From Eucalyptus grandis (lineage: Eukaryota; Streptophyta; Magnoliopsida; Myrtales; Myrtaceae): a DNA stretch of 64,000 bases. Below, in pieces: positions 1 through 11,900 of the stretch (its first letter is position 1; the number at the start of each line of letters is the position of its first letter). Location of the stretch: positions 45,020,196-45,084,195 of the forward strand of contig NC_052618.1 of assembly GCF_016545825.1 (NCBI RefSeq), written 5' to 3'. Position numbers and translations under genes: made by a program. The notes below the pieces were generated by a model. That model was not told the DNA's origin, made no database searches, and saw nothing but the letters and a program-made list of their open reading frames with translations.

Positions 1-360
1 TCAAATTTCTGGAGCATCCAATCCAAGTTGAGGTGATCTTGAATCTTTACCTCATCATGCCCCCAGGAGGGAATGGAGTCATTGGGATTCCTCTGTTCTG
101 CCTTTCCATGTTCATATGCCATCCTAAACATGATCATGAAAAATGAAGTTTAGGAATGAAATCATCAATCCATTTTTTTTCTAATAATCTCCGTCATCGG
201 AAGAACCCTATTTAGTTTACGGCATAGTATGATACAATGCTTGTAATTTAGGACTATTTACTGTATGATAATTGATTGTCTCAAATTGTTCTAGAAATCC
301 GCATTTCCGGGGGAACATCATTTCGTGCAGGTTGATTAAAAGGATGAGATTTATGCCTAC
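1..360. other. no gene recognised
   Basis: AT-rich sequence beyond the exon-3 donor of PLAC8-A. The last exon of a PLAC8 gene, which encodes a WxG...R-stop tail in the E and F copies, should lie downstream on the minus strand. I do not find it here, so it is either lost or beyond the window start. Confidence 0.4.
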
Positions 361-778
361 CAATGGACATGTCGAATCCGCGCTTTTTGAGCTCACGGTA
401 CTCCAAGGTTAAAGCACAGGATTCGCAGCAGAAATGGACTAAGCAATCGGCGCAAGGATCCTCTTGCAGTTGGTATTGCTGTCTCATCTTGGTGTGGTAG
501 AAGCAGGAGTAGCAGTAGCTCCGTGGACAGGGCATGCTGCAACAAAAACTGTTCCGAGTGAGCAAGTCTAATAATGTCGATCCTTCTTCAATTTGTGCAA
601 ATGCGATTGATTCTACTTACAAACCGATCCCTGATCAGCAATCTCTGCGATTCACCCGAATGTGATGCAGGGGCACCAAAATGACAAGCAACCTATGAGA
701 TTAACAAGTTATCAACCGTCATGAGCCATAGATAACACCAATTTATCTCTAGATCCACTTAAACTCAACTAATACCAA

Positions 779-1802
779 TGTTGTTGCGCGCGTGCGGAAT
801 ATAGACGGACCAAGCAAATCGGATAAAATGGTCGGAATGAAGGAAAGGAAATCAGACACCGGATTTACGTGGTTCGATCCGAATATCGGAACCTACGTCC
901 ACGGGGAGAGCAGTACGGAATTCTACTATAGAAACAAGCGATACACCGGAGATTACAATCACTCGAGTACTCAAATACACTCAGTGTTTCCCAGCCCCAA
1001 ATTACACCCAAATAATTCACACAGTGTTTAGCCCCTCACAATTCCTAGTGAAATCTCACTCAAGGAATTAAACAAATTCTACTCACAAGAATTTAACTGA
1101 CTAAAACACTCGGATGTAATTTCAACGAGAAAATTTCTCTCTGCCGAGAGCTTTTGAAGCCTCACAACTTCTCTCTTCAGCTCTCTCTCTCGGCCACCGA
1201 AAATAACTCAGCTCGGCGCCATCTTCTCCTTCCCTCCTCTACCTTTTAAGGACGAAGTGAGACAGAAAATGTGAAACTCATTCGGTGCTTGCAATCACCA
1301 CTGACGCCCACCAAAATTTACGGGCACGCATGCATGCATGGGACGCATTTAATAAGGCAGAAAACTTGCGCCCATAATTCAAGCGCGAAAGAAGGATGGC
1401 CGCCGTCTTCCAAGACCATCTCCACGACATTGAACTCCTTCAAGTAATATTTTATCCTTTCTTTCCTTCTGTTGGTGTTGGCTGAATAAACAAATGGCAA
1501 AGGAAAGAAACAAGGAGAAAGAAGACAAAACAAGCCTACAAACTTTTACTTTTGTCTTGGTCTTCAACGTCCACTTCTTGCCATGCATGCACGTCCATGT
1601 GCATGCAATTAAAGAGGTAGAATAAAATAATGGTCTTCCCCTCTCGCGGCTGCATGCTCTCTTCATTCTTCACGCTTGCGGCTCATAGATCCGCATGCGA
1701 TCTTCTGACAATTTCGGCCAATTCACATTTTCTGCCGACTCGCACGTGGTCGAGTTCACTTATTCTCGTTCAACGGGCTCAAATCGAGACATATTTTCAA
1801 CA
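779..1802 (-). repeat. 3' LTR of the copia element in PLAC8-A
   Basis: This 1024-bp direct repeat pairs with 4134-5155. On the minus strand it begins TGTTGAAAATATG and ends in AACA. It is preceded (plus 1803-1813) by the purine-rich tract AAGGTGGAGAT, a usual copia polypurine tract. Confidence 0.93.
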
Positions 1803-2012
1803 ATCTCCACCTTGGCTCAACGTTTGAGCCAAATCATAATCGGTTAGTGGACACCTCGCTACTACTCTCCTACAGCCCCAACGGGCTCAACCGCCACAGA
1901 GTGCTTCCAAGTTCAAGCCGCGCTTGAACTTTCCCATAATCGTGGACCTCATCAAGACACCAACTCCACCTACATAATTAGCTACTCCACAAGGATTTTC
2001 TGACATAACCTC

Positions 2013-3245
2013 CTATATCACAGATAAAGCAAAACCATCATTGCTTCCATATCTGACAGAAGGTCGAACACGCACCTTGTCAAATTCAGCAGCTACAGCA
2101 ACTATTGGCTCTATTGGCTCCACCTCACTACAAGCATCATCCGTGTTGATTATTACGCTAGTACTCGCTACCTCAGGAGTTTCTGGTTGCAACTCCACCT
2201 TGAGCTGAACATCGTCCAGATCCGTATTAACACTGCCAAAAACACTCCTATCCAGAAGTACTGGAGACTTGTCAAAGGTAACTTCTCTACTGTCAACAGG
2301 TGAATTTATATCCGGGCACCACAACTAATCGCCCCACTCACCTTGTGCATAGCCATGGAATATGCACCTTGCCCTCCCATCGAGCTTACCATCACTCACT
2401 CAAAAATAACATGGGCAACCAAACATTCTAAAAATAGAATAACCAGCAACGTTACCTGACCACACTTCTTCAGGAGTCCGCCATTCAATAGCAGTTGATG
2501 GGGATCTATTCACCAGGCAGCTTACCGTACTAAGCACATCAGCTAGGATTCTCCTAGCAACAGCAGCACTAGAGATCATTTTTCGAGCCGTCTCTAGTAA
2601 TGTTCTGCTTATCAATTCTGCAAATTGTTGTGATTTATTGGCACTAGTGCGATGTTTCACTATGCCCTCTTCCATGCAGAATTTATTTACCAGCTCCGAG
2701 CAGAACTCCATGCTATTGTCAGTCCGCACATGCTTGATCGACTTACCAGTCTCCGTCTCGATCAAAGCTCTCGACTGCGTGATCCTGACACCAGCATCAA
2801 ACTTGTGCATCGGCACAAACACCCAGGTCTTCCTCGAGCAGTCAAAAGACTCTCGAACAGATGCATCTAACGTCTCCGGGGCAAAACCTGTCACTGTCTC
2901 ACCTTGAAGTTTATACAGGCCTCCGTGCTTGATTCCTTTCATTATCGCCAGGGCACCTCGAACAATCTTCAGAACTCCACCTTCTGAAGAATACCTGCAA
3001 CCAGCTGAATCTAGGGCACCCAAGGAAATTAAGTTCTTTTTCAATTCTGGAACATGTCTTACTCCAGTCAATGTCCTCACAATACCATCATGCATTCTGA
3101 TTTTAATATCACCAACACCCACAACATCGCACTCAACGTTGTTCCCTAACTAAACTTTACCACTACCCGTGCACTGATAAGTGATAAACAAGTTCCTATT
3201 TGGTGTAACGTGAAATGAACAACCAGAATCCATTATCCATCAGTC
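2013..3245 (-). pseudogene. copia pol remnant: protease and integrase, no reverse transcriptase
   Basis: Around 3160-3240 the minus strand encodes MDSGCSFHVTP, the aspartic protease signature (DSG), interrupted by a stop. The frame at 3122-2400 encodes the pre-integrase region (VRHVPELKKNLISLGALDSA) and part of the integrase core (HVRTDNSMEFCSELVNKF to RMFGCPCYF). The zinc-binding HHCC region and the first catalytic Asp segment are missing. The frame at 2324-2013 matches the variable linker that normally precedes RT (VTFDKSPVLL), and then the polypurine tract follows. RT and RNase H are wholly deleted. Confidence 0.8.
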
Positions 3246-3345
3246 AAATAACGAGTCCTCAGTGACAGACAAGACACAATCGACACCATCAGAATCATTC
3301 TCAGCTACAGCTGCAACATTTTCTGTAGACTCAACTCTAATTCCT

Positions 3346-4086
3346 TTACCCTTTTTCATTTTTCAGCTTAAAACAGTCTCTTCTACGATGCCTACTATTG
3401 CCACAATTCCAACAGACAATCCTACCAGTTCTAGACTGACTTCGTCTGTTCATATTCTTGCTAACACGTGTGCTAGTTCTTCCTCTACTTTCACCTACTA
3501 AAGCAGTAGACACAGGTTCACAAGATTCTTTCCTACGAATGTCTTCACTCATAATCAAATCACGAACCTCATCAAACATCAAACTTCTTGACCCAGAGGA
3601 ATTACTAACAGCAGTAACAGTAGTATTCCAACTATCAGGCAATGAGGATAATAAAATCAATGCACGTACCTCATCTTCAAAGTTAATCTCAACCGAACTC
3701 AATAGGTTAACGACCTCATTGAATTCCTTGATATGTTCAGCTACTGACGTACCTTTGCCCATCTTTAAGTGAAACAGACGTCGCATCAAATAGACCTTGT
3801 TAATTGCAGAGGGTTTCTCGTACATATTCGACAGGGCTTTCATCAGTCCCGCAGTGGTTTTCTCCTTCACGATGTTAAATGCAACGTTACGAGACAACGT
3901 CAGCCGAATAACACCCATCGCTTGTCTATCCAGCAATTCCCACTCGGCATCCTTCATCGAGTCTGGTTTCTCCCCATATAAGGGTAAGTGCAAATTTTTT
4001 TGGTACAGACAATCTTCAATCTACATCTTCTAGAAAGCAAAATCCTTCCCATCAAATCGGTCGATTCTCACCTTTCCTTCTTCCAT
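3346..4086 (-). pseudogene. copia gag
   Basis: A Gag-like frame starts at an ATG at 4086 (MEEGKVRIDRFDGKDF) and is closed by two TAG codons before LHLPLYGEKPDSM. From 3993 an uninterrupted frame of 215 residues carries the UBN2-type Gag core (VYLMRRLFHLKMGKGTSVAE, then LLSSLPDSW). It ends in a zinc knuckle, CWNCGNSRHRRRDC (CX2CX4HX4C). Gag packages the element RNA. The two stops look like TGG and CAG both changed to TAG, so a full-length protein is not encoded. Confidence 0.85.
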
Positions 4087-4118
4087 AGTCACCGATTCGC
4101 TTCACGTTAGCCAAACCA

Positions 4119-4131
4119 GGCTCTGATACCA
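4119..4131 (-). promoter_or_regulatory. Primer binding site (initiator tRNA-Met)
   Basis: The minus strand reads TGGTATCAGAGCC two bases inside the 5' LTR. This is the standard Ty1/copia primer binding site complementary to initiator tRNA-Met. Confidence 0.92.
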
Positions 4132-4133
4132 CT

Positions 4134-5155
4134 TGTTGTTGCGCGCGTGCAGAATATAGACGGACCAAGCAAATCGGATAAAATGGTCGGAATGAAGGAA
4201 AGGAAATCAGACACCGGATTTACGTGGTTCGGTCCGAATATCGGAACCTACGTCCACGGGGAGAGCAGTACGAAATTCCACTATAGAAACAAGCAATACA
4301 CCGGATATTACAATCACTTGAGTACTCAAACACACTCAGTGTTTCCTAGCCCCAAATTACACCCAAATAATTCACACAGTGTTTAGCCCCTCACAATTTC
4401 TAGTGAAATCTCACTCAAGGAATTAAACAAATTCTACTCACAAGAATTTAACTGACTAAAACACTGGATGTAATTTCAACGAGAAAATTTCTCTCGCCGA
4501 GAGCTTTTGAAGCCTCACGACTTCTCTCTTCAGCTCTCTCTCTCGGCCACCGAAAATAACTCAGCTCGGCGCCATCTTCTCCTTCGCTCCTCTGCCTTTT
4601 AAGGACAAAGTGAGACAGAAAATGTGAAACTCATTTGGCGCTTGCAATCACCACTGACGCCCACCAAAATTTACGAGAACGCATGCATGCATGGGACGCA
4701 TTTAATAAGGCAAAAAACTTGCGCCCATAATTCAAGCGCGAAAGAAGGATGGCCGCCGTCTTCCAAGACCATCTCCACGACGTTGAACTCCTTCAGGTAA
4801 TATTTTATCCTTTCTTTCCTTCTATTGGTGTTAGCTGAATAAACAAATGGCAAAGGAAAGAAACAAGGAGAAAGAAGACAAAACAAGCCTACAAACTTTT
4901 ACTTTTGTCTTGGTCTTCAACGTCCACTTCTTGCCATGCATGCACGTCCATGTGCATGCAATTAAAGAGGTAGAATAAAATAATGGTCTTCTCCTCTCGC
5001 GGCTGCACGCTCTCTTCATTCTTCACGCTTGCGGCTCATAGATCCGCATGCGATCTTCTGACAATTTCGGCCAATTCACATTTTCTGCCGACTCGCACGT
5101 GGTCGAGTTCACTTATTCTCGTTCAACGGGCTCAAATCGAGACATATTTTCAACA
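4134..5155 (-). repeat. 5' LTR of the copia element in PLAC8-A
   Basis: This 1022-bp repeat is nearly identical to 779-1802. It lies next to the tRNA primer binding site and abuts the ACCAA target duplication at 5156. Confidence 0.93.
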
Positions 5156-7657
5156 ACCAAAGTGGTATAAGATCATTCGATTGCTAAATTCTGATAACCC
5201 CGCGACACTAGGCAATTGCAATTGGATTCTCCAGTCTATAAACTGTCCGACTTTTCCTCGTAGATGTCGCCCAGTAGTTGTATACATGGCATAACTGTTC
5301 TATCAAATGTTAATCCACCTCTAAACCAAATGGGTTGCGAGGAAAATTCGAGAGGACTTACAAGTTGGAACGTCGTCGAAGCAACTGAAAAGCCCGGAGG
5401 ACCAAGGCATGTTGTTAATGGGTCGAGCTTGAAGACCCGCAGGGGGCAGAGGATTGTTCGGGGCCCCGAAATTCGCATAACTTTGGTTCATGGATTGCAC
5501 CGGAATGCCATCCACGGGTGGTGGCGGTGGCGGAGCGGAGGCACCGGGCTTCTGTGGCTAGCCATCAGATGCGTTCGAGGAGTACATAGCTTCAATCCGC
5601 AACTACAGATACCGGCTCCACCGATCAAAGAAGGACGACACGACACAGCGAAAGATCGAACCAGGAAGTGAATCGGGCAAGGGCTAGAGAGGGTTGAAAG
5701 ATGAGATGTTAGGTGAACTGCACATGATGTATACGTCCTATTTCTATGCATCTAACACTCATATATTTGCGTAAAAGAGGGGTTTCGTCAGCGAATGCTT
5801 TCACCAGAAGCGGCCGTGACCAAGCAAGTCGTTGATCCGCGTTCGAATCTTTTTGCTGGTCGCGGCAATGACGATGCGCCAACTTTGACGGTTGATGGTT
5901 AGTTGAAAAGTAAATGCCTTGTTTAAGCTCTAAGCCATAGTCGTGCGATTAAGCTACGTATAGACTTATAGTTTAGTGCTGTGGGAAACGTTGACAATGG
6001 TGTAAATTGAGACCAGGTCAGGCAGTTTCGTATGTAATTTCGTTTTTCCTATCGTGATTTTTTTGGACCAAGTTCAGGTTCTAAAGTTGGACGCGACTTC
6101 GCTCTCGTGACGCGACTGTCACACTTTCACAGGGATCGCGACCTCGTTTGTTTCTAGAACACCGAACGTAGTTTCGAAAGGGGTTTGTCACCTATAATTA
6201 GGTGCAATGTTGTTATCAAGATAGCACAGGGCTCAGCAGCTTTTGTTACGTTCCTTTTGGGATTCCGAGGTGAATGTAGGGAGAACTCCATGGAAGAGAA
6301 CGGTTAGAGAACTCGGCCTTAGGCGAAGGGATAACTGATTAATTTTTCCAACTGGCCTAGATTAGATTTGTTGGATAGTGTGGATGGCCATTGATTCTAT
6401 GGGGTTGTGTTTTAGTCCGTGAGAAACGGGTCGGGATTGTTGAGAAGATGCTCGATCTGGCAAGGGCGTCGTGGCTCTTGCCCAGTGGCCATTGACCCTT
6501 GCCCGGTCTCATTTTTTTTTAAATAAGAAAAAAATATTTAAAAATTACAAAATTGTTCACGTTTGTGCTAGTGATATCATGTAGGATGCTCAACATTCAC
6601 ATTAGTGATTTTGGCAAAAATCAGTTATATAGACTTCACTGGTAAATTATCAAAATATTCAGATCTCAATGGATCAAAACTGAAAGATTTAAGATTGAAT
6701 TGGTATATGTATAATAAGTTTATGATTTTTTTTCCTATTTTCATCACATCAGCAAGTGCAAATATTGTCAAGTTGGGATATCCATCGAGTTTTGACTCGC
6801 GACTTACCTTGCTGATAAGATTAATGAGGTATTAGGTGGGATTGTTTTACTTACTTAGGCAAGTGTCCATTTCATAGAAGAACATATAGGCTTATTTTTA
6901 TTTTTTCAATGTGGATATCCTTTCGTATATTGACTAGATTCTTCGCTCATGTTGGATGAGCTTTTGCGCATTGACTTATTATGATGCGATTGAGTGAAAT
7001 TTTATGAAGCCACTTTATTCACAGGAAAAAAAAAAAAAGAAAAGAGAACTTGTATCAAGCCTGATGTGTCATGAGGAAAATTGAGATAGCTTATACAGGG
7101 TAAATGCCCTCTTGCCTCTGACCCTGGTCACGTCCTAATATGTTCTCCTCCTTTCTCTTCATCGAGCATCTGATCGAGGAACACGACGCCAAATTGTTCC
7201 GATCGCAACATCAATCCAACTATGTATCTAGACCATCTATAGCTTGGTGTCGTAATTCATGTACGTGATTTCATAAAATGTATACCATTTCCTTCTTCGA
7301 GAAGGACAAACAACAAAACTTATGCTGATAGATCGTGCATGTTACCATTTGCTTTAAAAGTGAAAGCCGATGGAGTATGATGCATATAATATCTTTTCGA
7401 TATGGTAACCGGCTTCTCCCAAGAGAAGGGCGATAAGATGATGAAAGCAATGTGCACAAATCTGGTATGGATTGCCGAAACCAAGCTTATAATTAATTCA
7501 TGTCATGCTATATCTATATGATTCAACCAACTAAAAGTGGGAGTTTGTGTATGGAGTTAAAGAATACATTACATGCCAACGACGGATATGGTCAACTCAA
7601 GGAAAATGGACATTGGATCCAAGCTATTTTTATTTCCTATTCACATGTAAACAAAAG

Positions 7658-7940
7658 AATAATGATACAAATGGTTATTGAACTTTGATCCAATATGCAA
7701 TTTAATCCCCTGAACTTTTAATTTGCTTAATGTAGTCTCTAACTTTGGGCCAATTTGTTATGTTGTTCCTGAACTTTTACTACATGTTTAGATATTCAAT
7801 GTTGTCCTTACATTAATTCAAGATCAGTGACAACATTGAATATATATAAAAAGTTTAGCGATCGCATTGCACATAGAGCTAAAATTTGGGGACCATATTG
7901 CATATTGGACCAATGTTTAGAAATCATTTGTATTATTTTC
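7658..7940. mobile_element. MITE-like element with ~45-bp imperfect terminal inverted repeats
   Basis: The left end (GAATAATGATACAAATG...) is the imperfect reverse complement of the right end (...CATTTGTATTATTTTC), with similarity continuing about 45 bp inward to a shared CCAATATGCAAT. Length is about 283 bp and there is no coding capacity. A second copy lies at the same place in the duplicated spacer (about 47890-48195), so insertion preceded duplication. The superfamily is not assigned. Confidence 0.55.
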
Positions 7941-8899
7941 CCCATAGACAACAACAACAAGAATAAAAAAATCAATCTAACGATAACTCAATCACCTTGG
8001 TATTGTCATGGCCGGCATCCTTGATCGGCCACCCAGAACTTAGGTTATCTTAGTTCCCATTTAAATCATGGCCAAAAGAGAGAGTTCACATTACTATAGA
8101 ATTTTATCATTGGAGTATGTATTTTGACCGAATTCATTCGTTATACCCTCTTTAGCAAAAAGCTCGTATATTAGTAAAAGGCTTGAATTCGACCAAGTCA
8201 GCTAGGGATGAGATTGATGCAGTAGTGGGGAAGCGAGGGAAGCATCACATTGCATTATATTGTCCAGTTTTCGGCAATCTTTTTTTCCCACTTGAATTAG
8301 CAGCAGTTGACGCATGAATCGGCAATGAGTCTTCTTATGCATCAGATCTTTATTGACTGTGTTTTTTTGAACTGTTGGTGTTGAATTTGGACCATGCACC
8401 TAAGAGAGAAATGTTATGTTTTCATGTTATATGATTGGGATCATACTGCAGGAACTTTCTGACGAGGAGCTGATAGCCTTATAATTGGGACATCATATCT
8501 GTAATAGTTGTAGCACTACAAAAGGGTTTAGCAAATGGCTTTGTTTTCGCGTTTGAGGAATTTGCTAGCTTTTATGTAATACAAAGAGTTCATTACATAC
8601 ATAAGCTACTGATACAATGTTTCTTATCATGAAGAGAGGAACTTCTAAATTTATGACACAGAGGTCCATTTGTCTACCGAATCTGATAAGTTTCTTCAAC
8701 TCTCACGAACGTTGCTTAATGCTTGGGGTCGCGCTTGAGGCCCATATTTGGTAATCACCTCTCCTACAACATGTCATATACATAATCAAAACTTTACCTG
8801 CCAACTACAGGAAGACCAAAGAAGCTGCTTAGATTTCATACCAACGTTAGCATGGAATCTTGTATTGGACAATTGTGAGCAGGTGTTAGTGTGCTTACT

Positions 8900-8902
<3 letters not shown>

Positions 8903-8932
<30 letters not shown>
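8903..8932. repeat. (GA)n microsatellite downstream of RLP1
   Basis: About 15 AG units lie just past the RLP1 stop. The matching position after RLP2 (20194-20226) holds an equally long GA run, while the RLP3 position (about 49140-49170) is degraded to GA/GGGA-rich sequence. Confidence 0.9.
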
Positions 8933-8934
<2 letters not shown>

Positions 8935-8981
8935 CTAATACGCTAGGTCCTACAAGAAAGTACCTGAAAAGCTCTTTTGAA

Positions 8982-11900
8982 CTAAAGCGTGGTAATCATC
9001 CTTGATATCATTGGCTTTTCGATGATCTTATCTATTGCTTGAAAGTAAGGTATCCTCCAAGACTGCTTGAAATGCAATGCACTACAAAATCCCAAGAATC
9101 CCATTGCGAATCCCGGTCCCAAGCCTGCATAGAACCAATTATGGGTGTCTAGATTGCCTTCGTTAGGTTCACCTCTGTTCCGAGAATCACCATCTTGTCC
9201 ATCGATACCAGGATGTTGCTCATCTCTAGGGCAAACCTTCAAAAGAGGAGCTCCACAAAGTCCGTTGTTACCGTGATACACAGATTCATCATCCACAGTA
9301 CGCAAATGAATGCTTGAAGGAATAGGGCCTGATAAATTATTGAATGAGAGATTGAGAAAACTCAAAAAGTCCATGCTGGATATGCTAGGAGGGATTCTAC
9401 CCGAAATCTTGTTGTTGGATAGGTCAAGGGATTCTAATTTTTTGAGGTTGCCAATGTTTGTAGGGATTTTCCCACTCAAATTGTTTTGAGAGAGGTTCAA
9501 ACTCTGAAGTTTGACAAGCCTAGTCAACTCTTTTGGTATTTTGCCATTCAAAATGTTTGCAGATAAGTCAATGGAATGATAGAATTGGAGTGTCTTGTCA
9601 TATAGTCGGCTAGTTCCCTTTGTATCAACCATGACGTGAATGAGTGCCTTTGACCCAGTGAAAATTGCCGGATTCATCCAAAGGGTCAAAAGGGTTTCAT
9701 AACTGATGTCTTCAACCATAGATAACAATCCATTAAAACACAGCGGAATGCTTCCGGAAATGTTGTTCCGTGCTAGGCTTAAAAACCGGAGATTAGGAAG
9801 TTGGCAGAGTTGTGAGGGAATGCCTCCAGTGAGACTATTCTTCTCAAGATCGATGATGGCTAATGATGGACAAGGTAGTCCAAATGGAGGAATTTCACCA
9901 GTGAAGTCATTATCACTTAGATCAAGGAACATAAGTTCAAATAGGTTTGACAAACATTGGGGAAGCACTTTGTCGAAGCCATTTTTATGCAAGTTCAGAA
10001 CTTGTAATTGCTTAAACTGGCAGAAAGGCTCAGTAATCTGACCTCTTAACCTGTTGTCACTCAGAATTCACTTGCAATGAAATAGCTTCCAATGCTGTTC
10101 TTTCAATCAAGATAATTTTTTCCAGACATGAAATGCTGCCGCTGGGTAGTCTGAACTGTGGCATCGGTCCATTCTAGTTGGTTCTTTGACAGATCAAGAT
10201 GATAGTTCTCCATGATGGAAAAGGTTCTCCATCGCACATAGATAGTTGGTTCTTTGACAGATCAAGAACATATAGGCTCTCCATCGCCCAATTCGGTATG
10301 CTGCCGCTGAGATTGTTACCAGAAAGATAAAGAAATTGTAACAGTGGCATCTTGTTTCCGTCCATTCTGGAAATGGGGCCTCTGAGCATATTGTTACTGA
10401 GATCAAGCTCTGTAACGTGAAGTAAAATGTCGGAAAGCCAATTGGGAACTTCATCTGAGATGCTTGCATTGAACATTGACAAGACTGAAATATTCCTCTG
10501 TGTTCGAAGCCACAATGGAAATTTCGGTCCCGCATGAAATCTGACATGCCAATATACTGAAGTTGGAACGGAGGAACCCAGGCGGGATCAAAACTTAAAA
10601 CAAGTTCATTAGACGAAATGGACAAATCGGTCAGGCTCGTGAGATTAGCAAAGTGCAATTCACCAACAACTCCGTCCAATAAATTATTTGATATGTAAAA
10701 CCTCTCTAGTCTAGATAGTCGCCCAATACTTTTCGGGATGTTTCCACTCAATTTGTTGCCGCTGAGTTGTAACTCTCTTAGAGATGATAGCTCCCCCAAA
10801 GTTACTGGAATAGGTCCCGACATTGAGTTTCCTGACAGACTTAGGTACTCGAGATCCCTGAAACTCCCAAATTGGTCTGGTATTTGGCCACTGAAATTAT
10901 TGCGACTGAAATCACAAATCCTCAAGTCACTTTGTGCCGACTCCAAAGGACCATGGACGATGCTCCCAAGATCTCCATCGAAGTTATTATACGCCAAATT
11001 TAATACATGCAACTTGTAGAGACTGCTGAAATTTTTTCAGAATTTGACCTTCTAGCAAATTATTAGACACATCAAGAAAGGAAAGTTGTTGATTATTATC
11101 AAAGAGTGTCCTGGGAAATGTGCCTTTCAAATGATTTTCTCTCAAATCGATATGCTCGAGCTTGCTAAAGTTGTAGAACCAGGGAGGAATAGTAGAATTT
11201 ATGAAATTGCCTGATAGATCCAAAAATCTTAAAGAAGTGAAGTTGACGGATAGAGAGTAAGGAAGATTTTTGAGAGAACATTCCTTCAACTGCAAAGATT
11301 GCAGTGAAGAAAGCATATTAATGGAACACAACTCTATGGCATTCCCAAGGTCAATGAAAGAGAGGCGAAGGTATTTCAAGGAAGATAATTTCGACACCCA
11401 TTGAAGGTTATCGGTTGTTAAATAACCCCCGCCAAACCCAAACCCAAACCCAAACCCAAACCCAAGCCAATTAGCAAGATCCAAGTACTGCAAGTTGGAC
11501 AGGTTACCGAGGTGATGAGGTATGTTTCCGTCAAAACCTGCGGATGATAGATTAAGATACTCTAGTCTCTGGAGAGTACCAAAGAATTGGGGGATTTTTT
11601 GCTTGGAAAAATTGTTGAGGCTAAGGTCTAGATACTTCAAATGCTTCAGTTCAGCCAAAGATGCATGGATTTGACCTGCCAAGCTGCTCTTATTTAGACA
11701 ATATCCGTCGGGGTCGGTCTCAAAGCATGGATTACGAAGATCGAGTTTGAAAACATGGCCAGTCTTTTTGCTGCATTCGACTCCTTTCCACTCACAACAG
11801 TCCTTGCTAGTCCACGATGACAAGCGTTTAGAATGGTCGATGAGACCTTGCCTGAATTTCAAGAGAGCTTCTCTCTCTGTACCAAAGCAGCTCACATTGG

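Larger units (their letters stand above)
779..5155 (-). mobile_element. Non-autonomous Ty1/copia LTR retrotransposon in intron 1 of PLAC8-A
   Basis: The element is 4377 bp, bounded by TG...CA and flanked by a perfect ACCAA target duplication (774-778 and 5156-5160). Its two ~1.02-kb LTRs differ at only a few percent of positions by eye, mostly single transitions. On the minus strand the order is 5' LTR, primer binding site, gag, protease, integrase remnant, polypurine tract, 3' LTR. Reverse transcriptase and RNase H are absent, so it would depend on another element for mobility. Empty sites in the paralogous introns of PLAC8-B, C and D read straight through ACCAAAGTGGTGTAAG, which confirms the insertion point. 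Confidence 0.95.
361..5587 (-). pseudogene. PLAC8-A: PLAC8 / plant cadmium resistance-like pseudogene split by a copia element
   Basis: Three exons are visible on the minus strand. Exon 1 (5587-5362) encodes a Pro-rich N-terminus ending GLFSCFDDVPTC and stops at a GTAAGT donor. Exon 2 (692-621, 72 bp, after a TAG acceptor) encodes FWCPCITFG, a stop, then IAEIAD. Exon 3 (536-361) encodes [20 protein letters not shown] followed by [19 protein letters not shown]. The CWCPC and CLVHxCCESC motifs define the PLAC8 family of small Cys-rich membrane proteins; some plant members affect Cd/Zn transport or cell number. Lesions are TAC to TAG at codon 10, a TGA at the Gln after CPCITFG, and a 37-bp deletion in exon 3. 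That deletion removes the hydrophobic segment kept in PLAC8-C and shifts the frame. Intron 1 carries a 4.4-kb retrotransposon; without it the intron would be about 0.3 kb. The final exon is not found. Confidence 0.85.
5588..8981. repeat. Duplicated spacer of block 1
   Basis: No gene is recognised. The first part (5588-5995) matches 39535-39945 downstream of PLAC8-C. From 5996 to about 8960 the sequence matches 46267-49090 in the same order, apart from small indels. About 6025-7130 also matches 15660-16790, and 8030-8960 matches 18930-20150. The pattern shows that PLAC8, spacer and RLP were duplicated as one unit. Confidence 0.8.

Noticed and set aside
5820..5880. tRNA gene or tRNA-derived SINE (GTTCGAATC box B-like word)
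   Set aside because: No pairable T-stem, acceptor stem or box A at the right distance.
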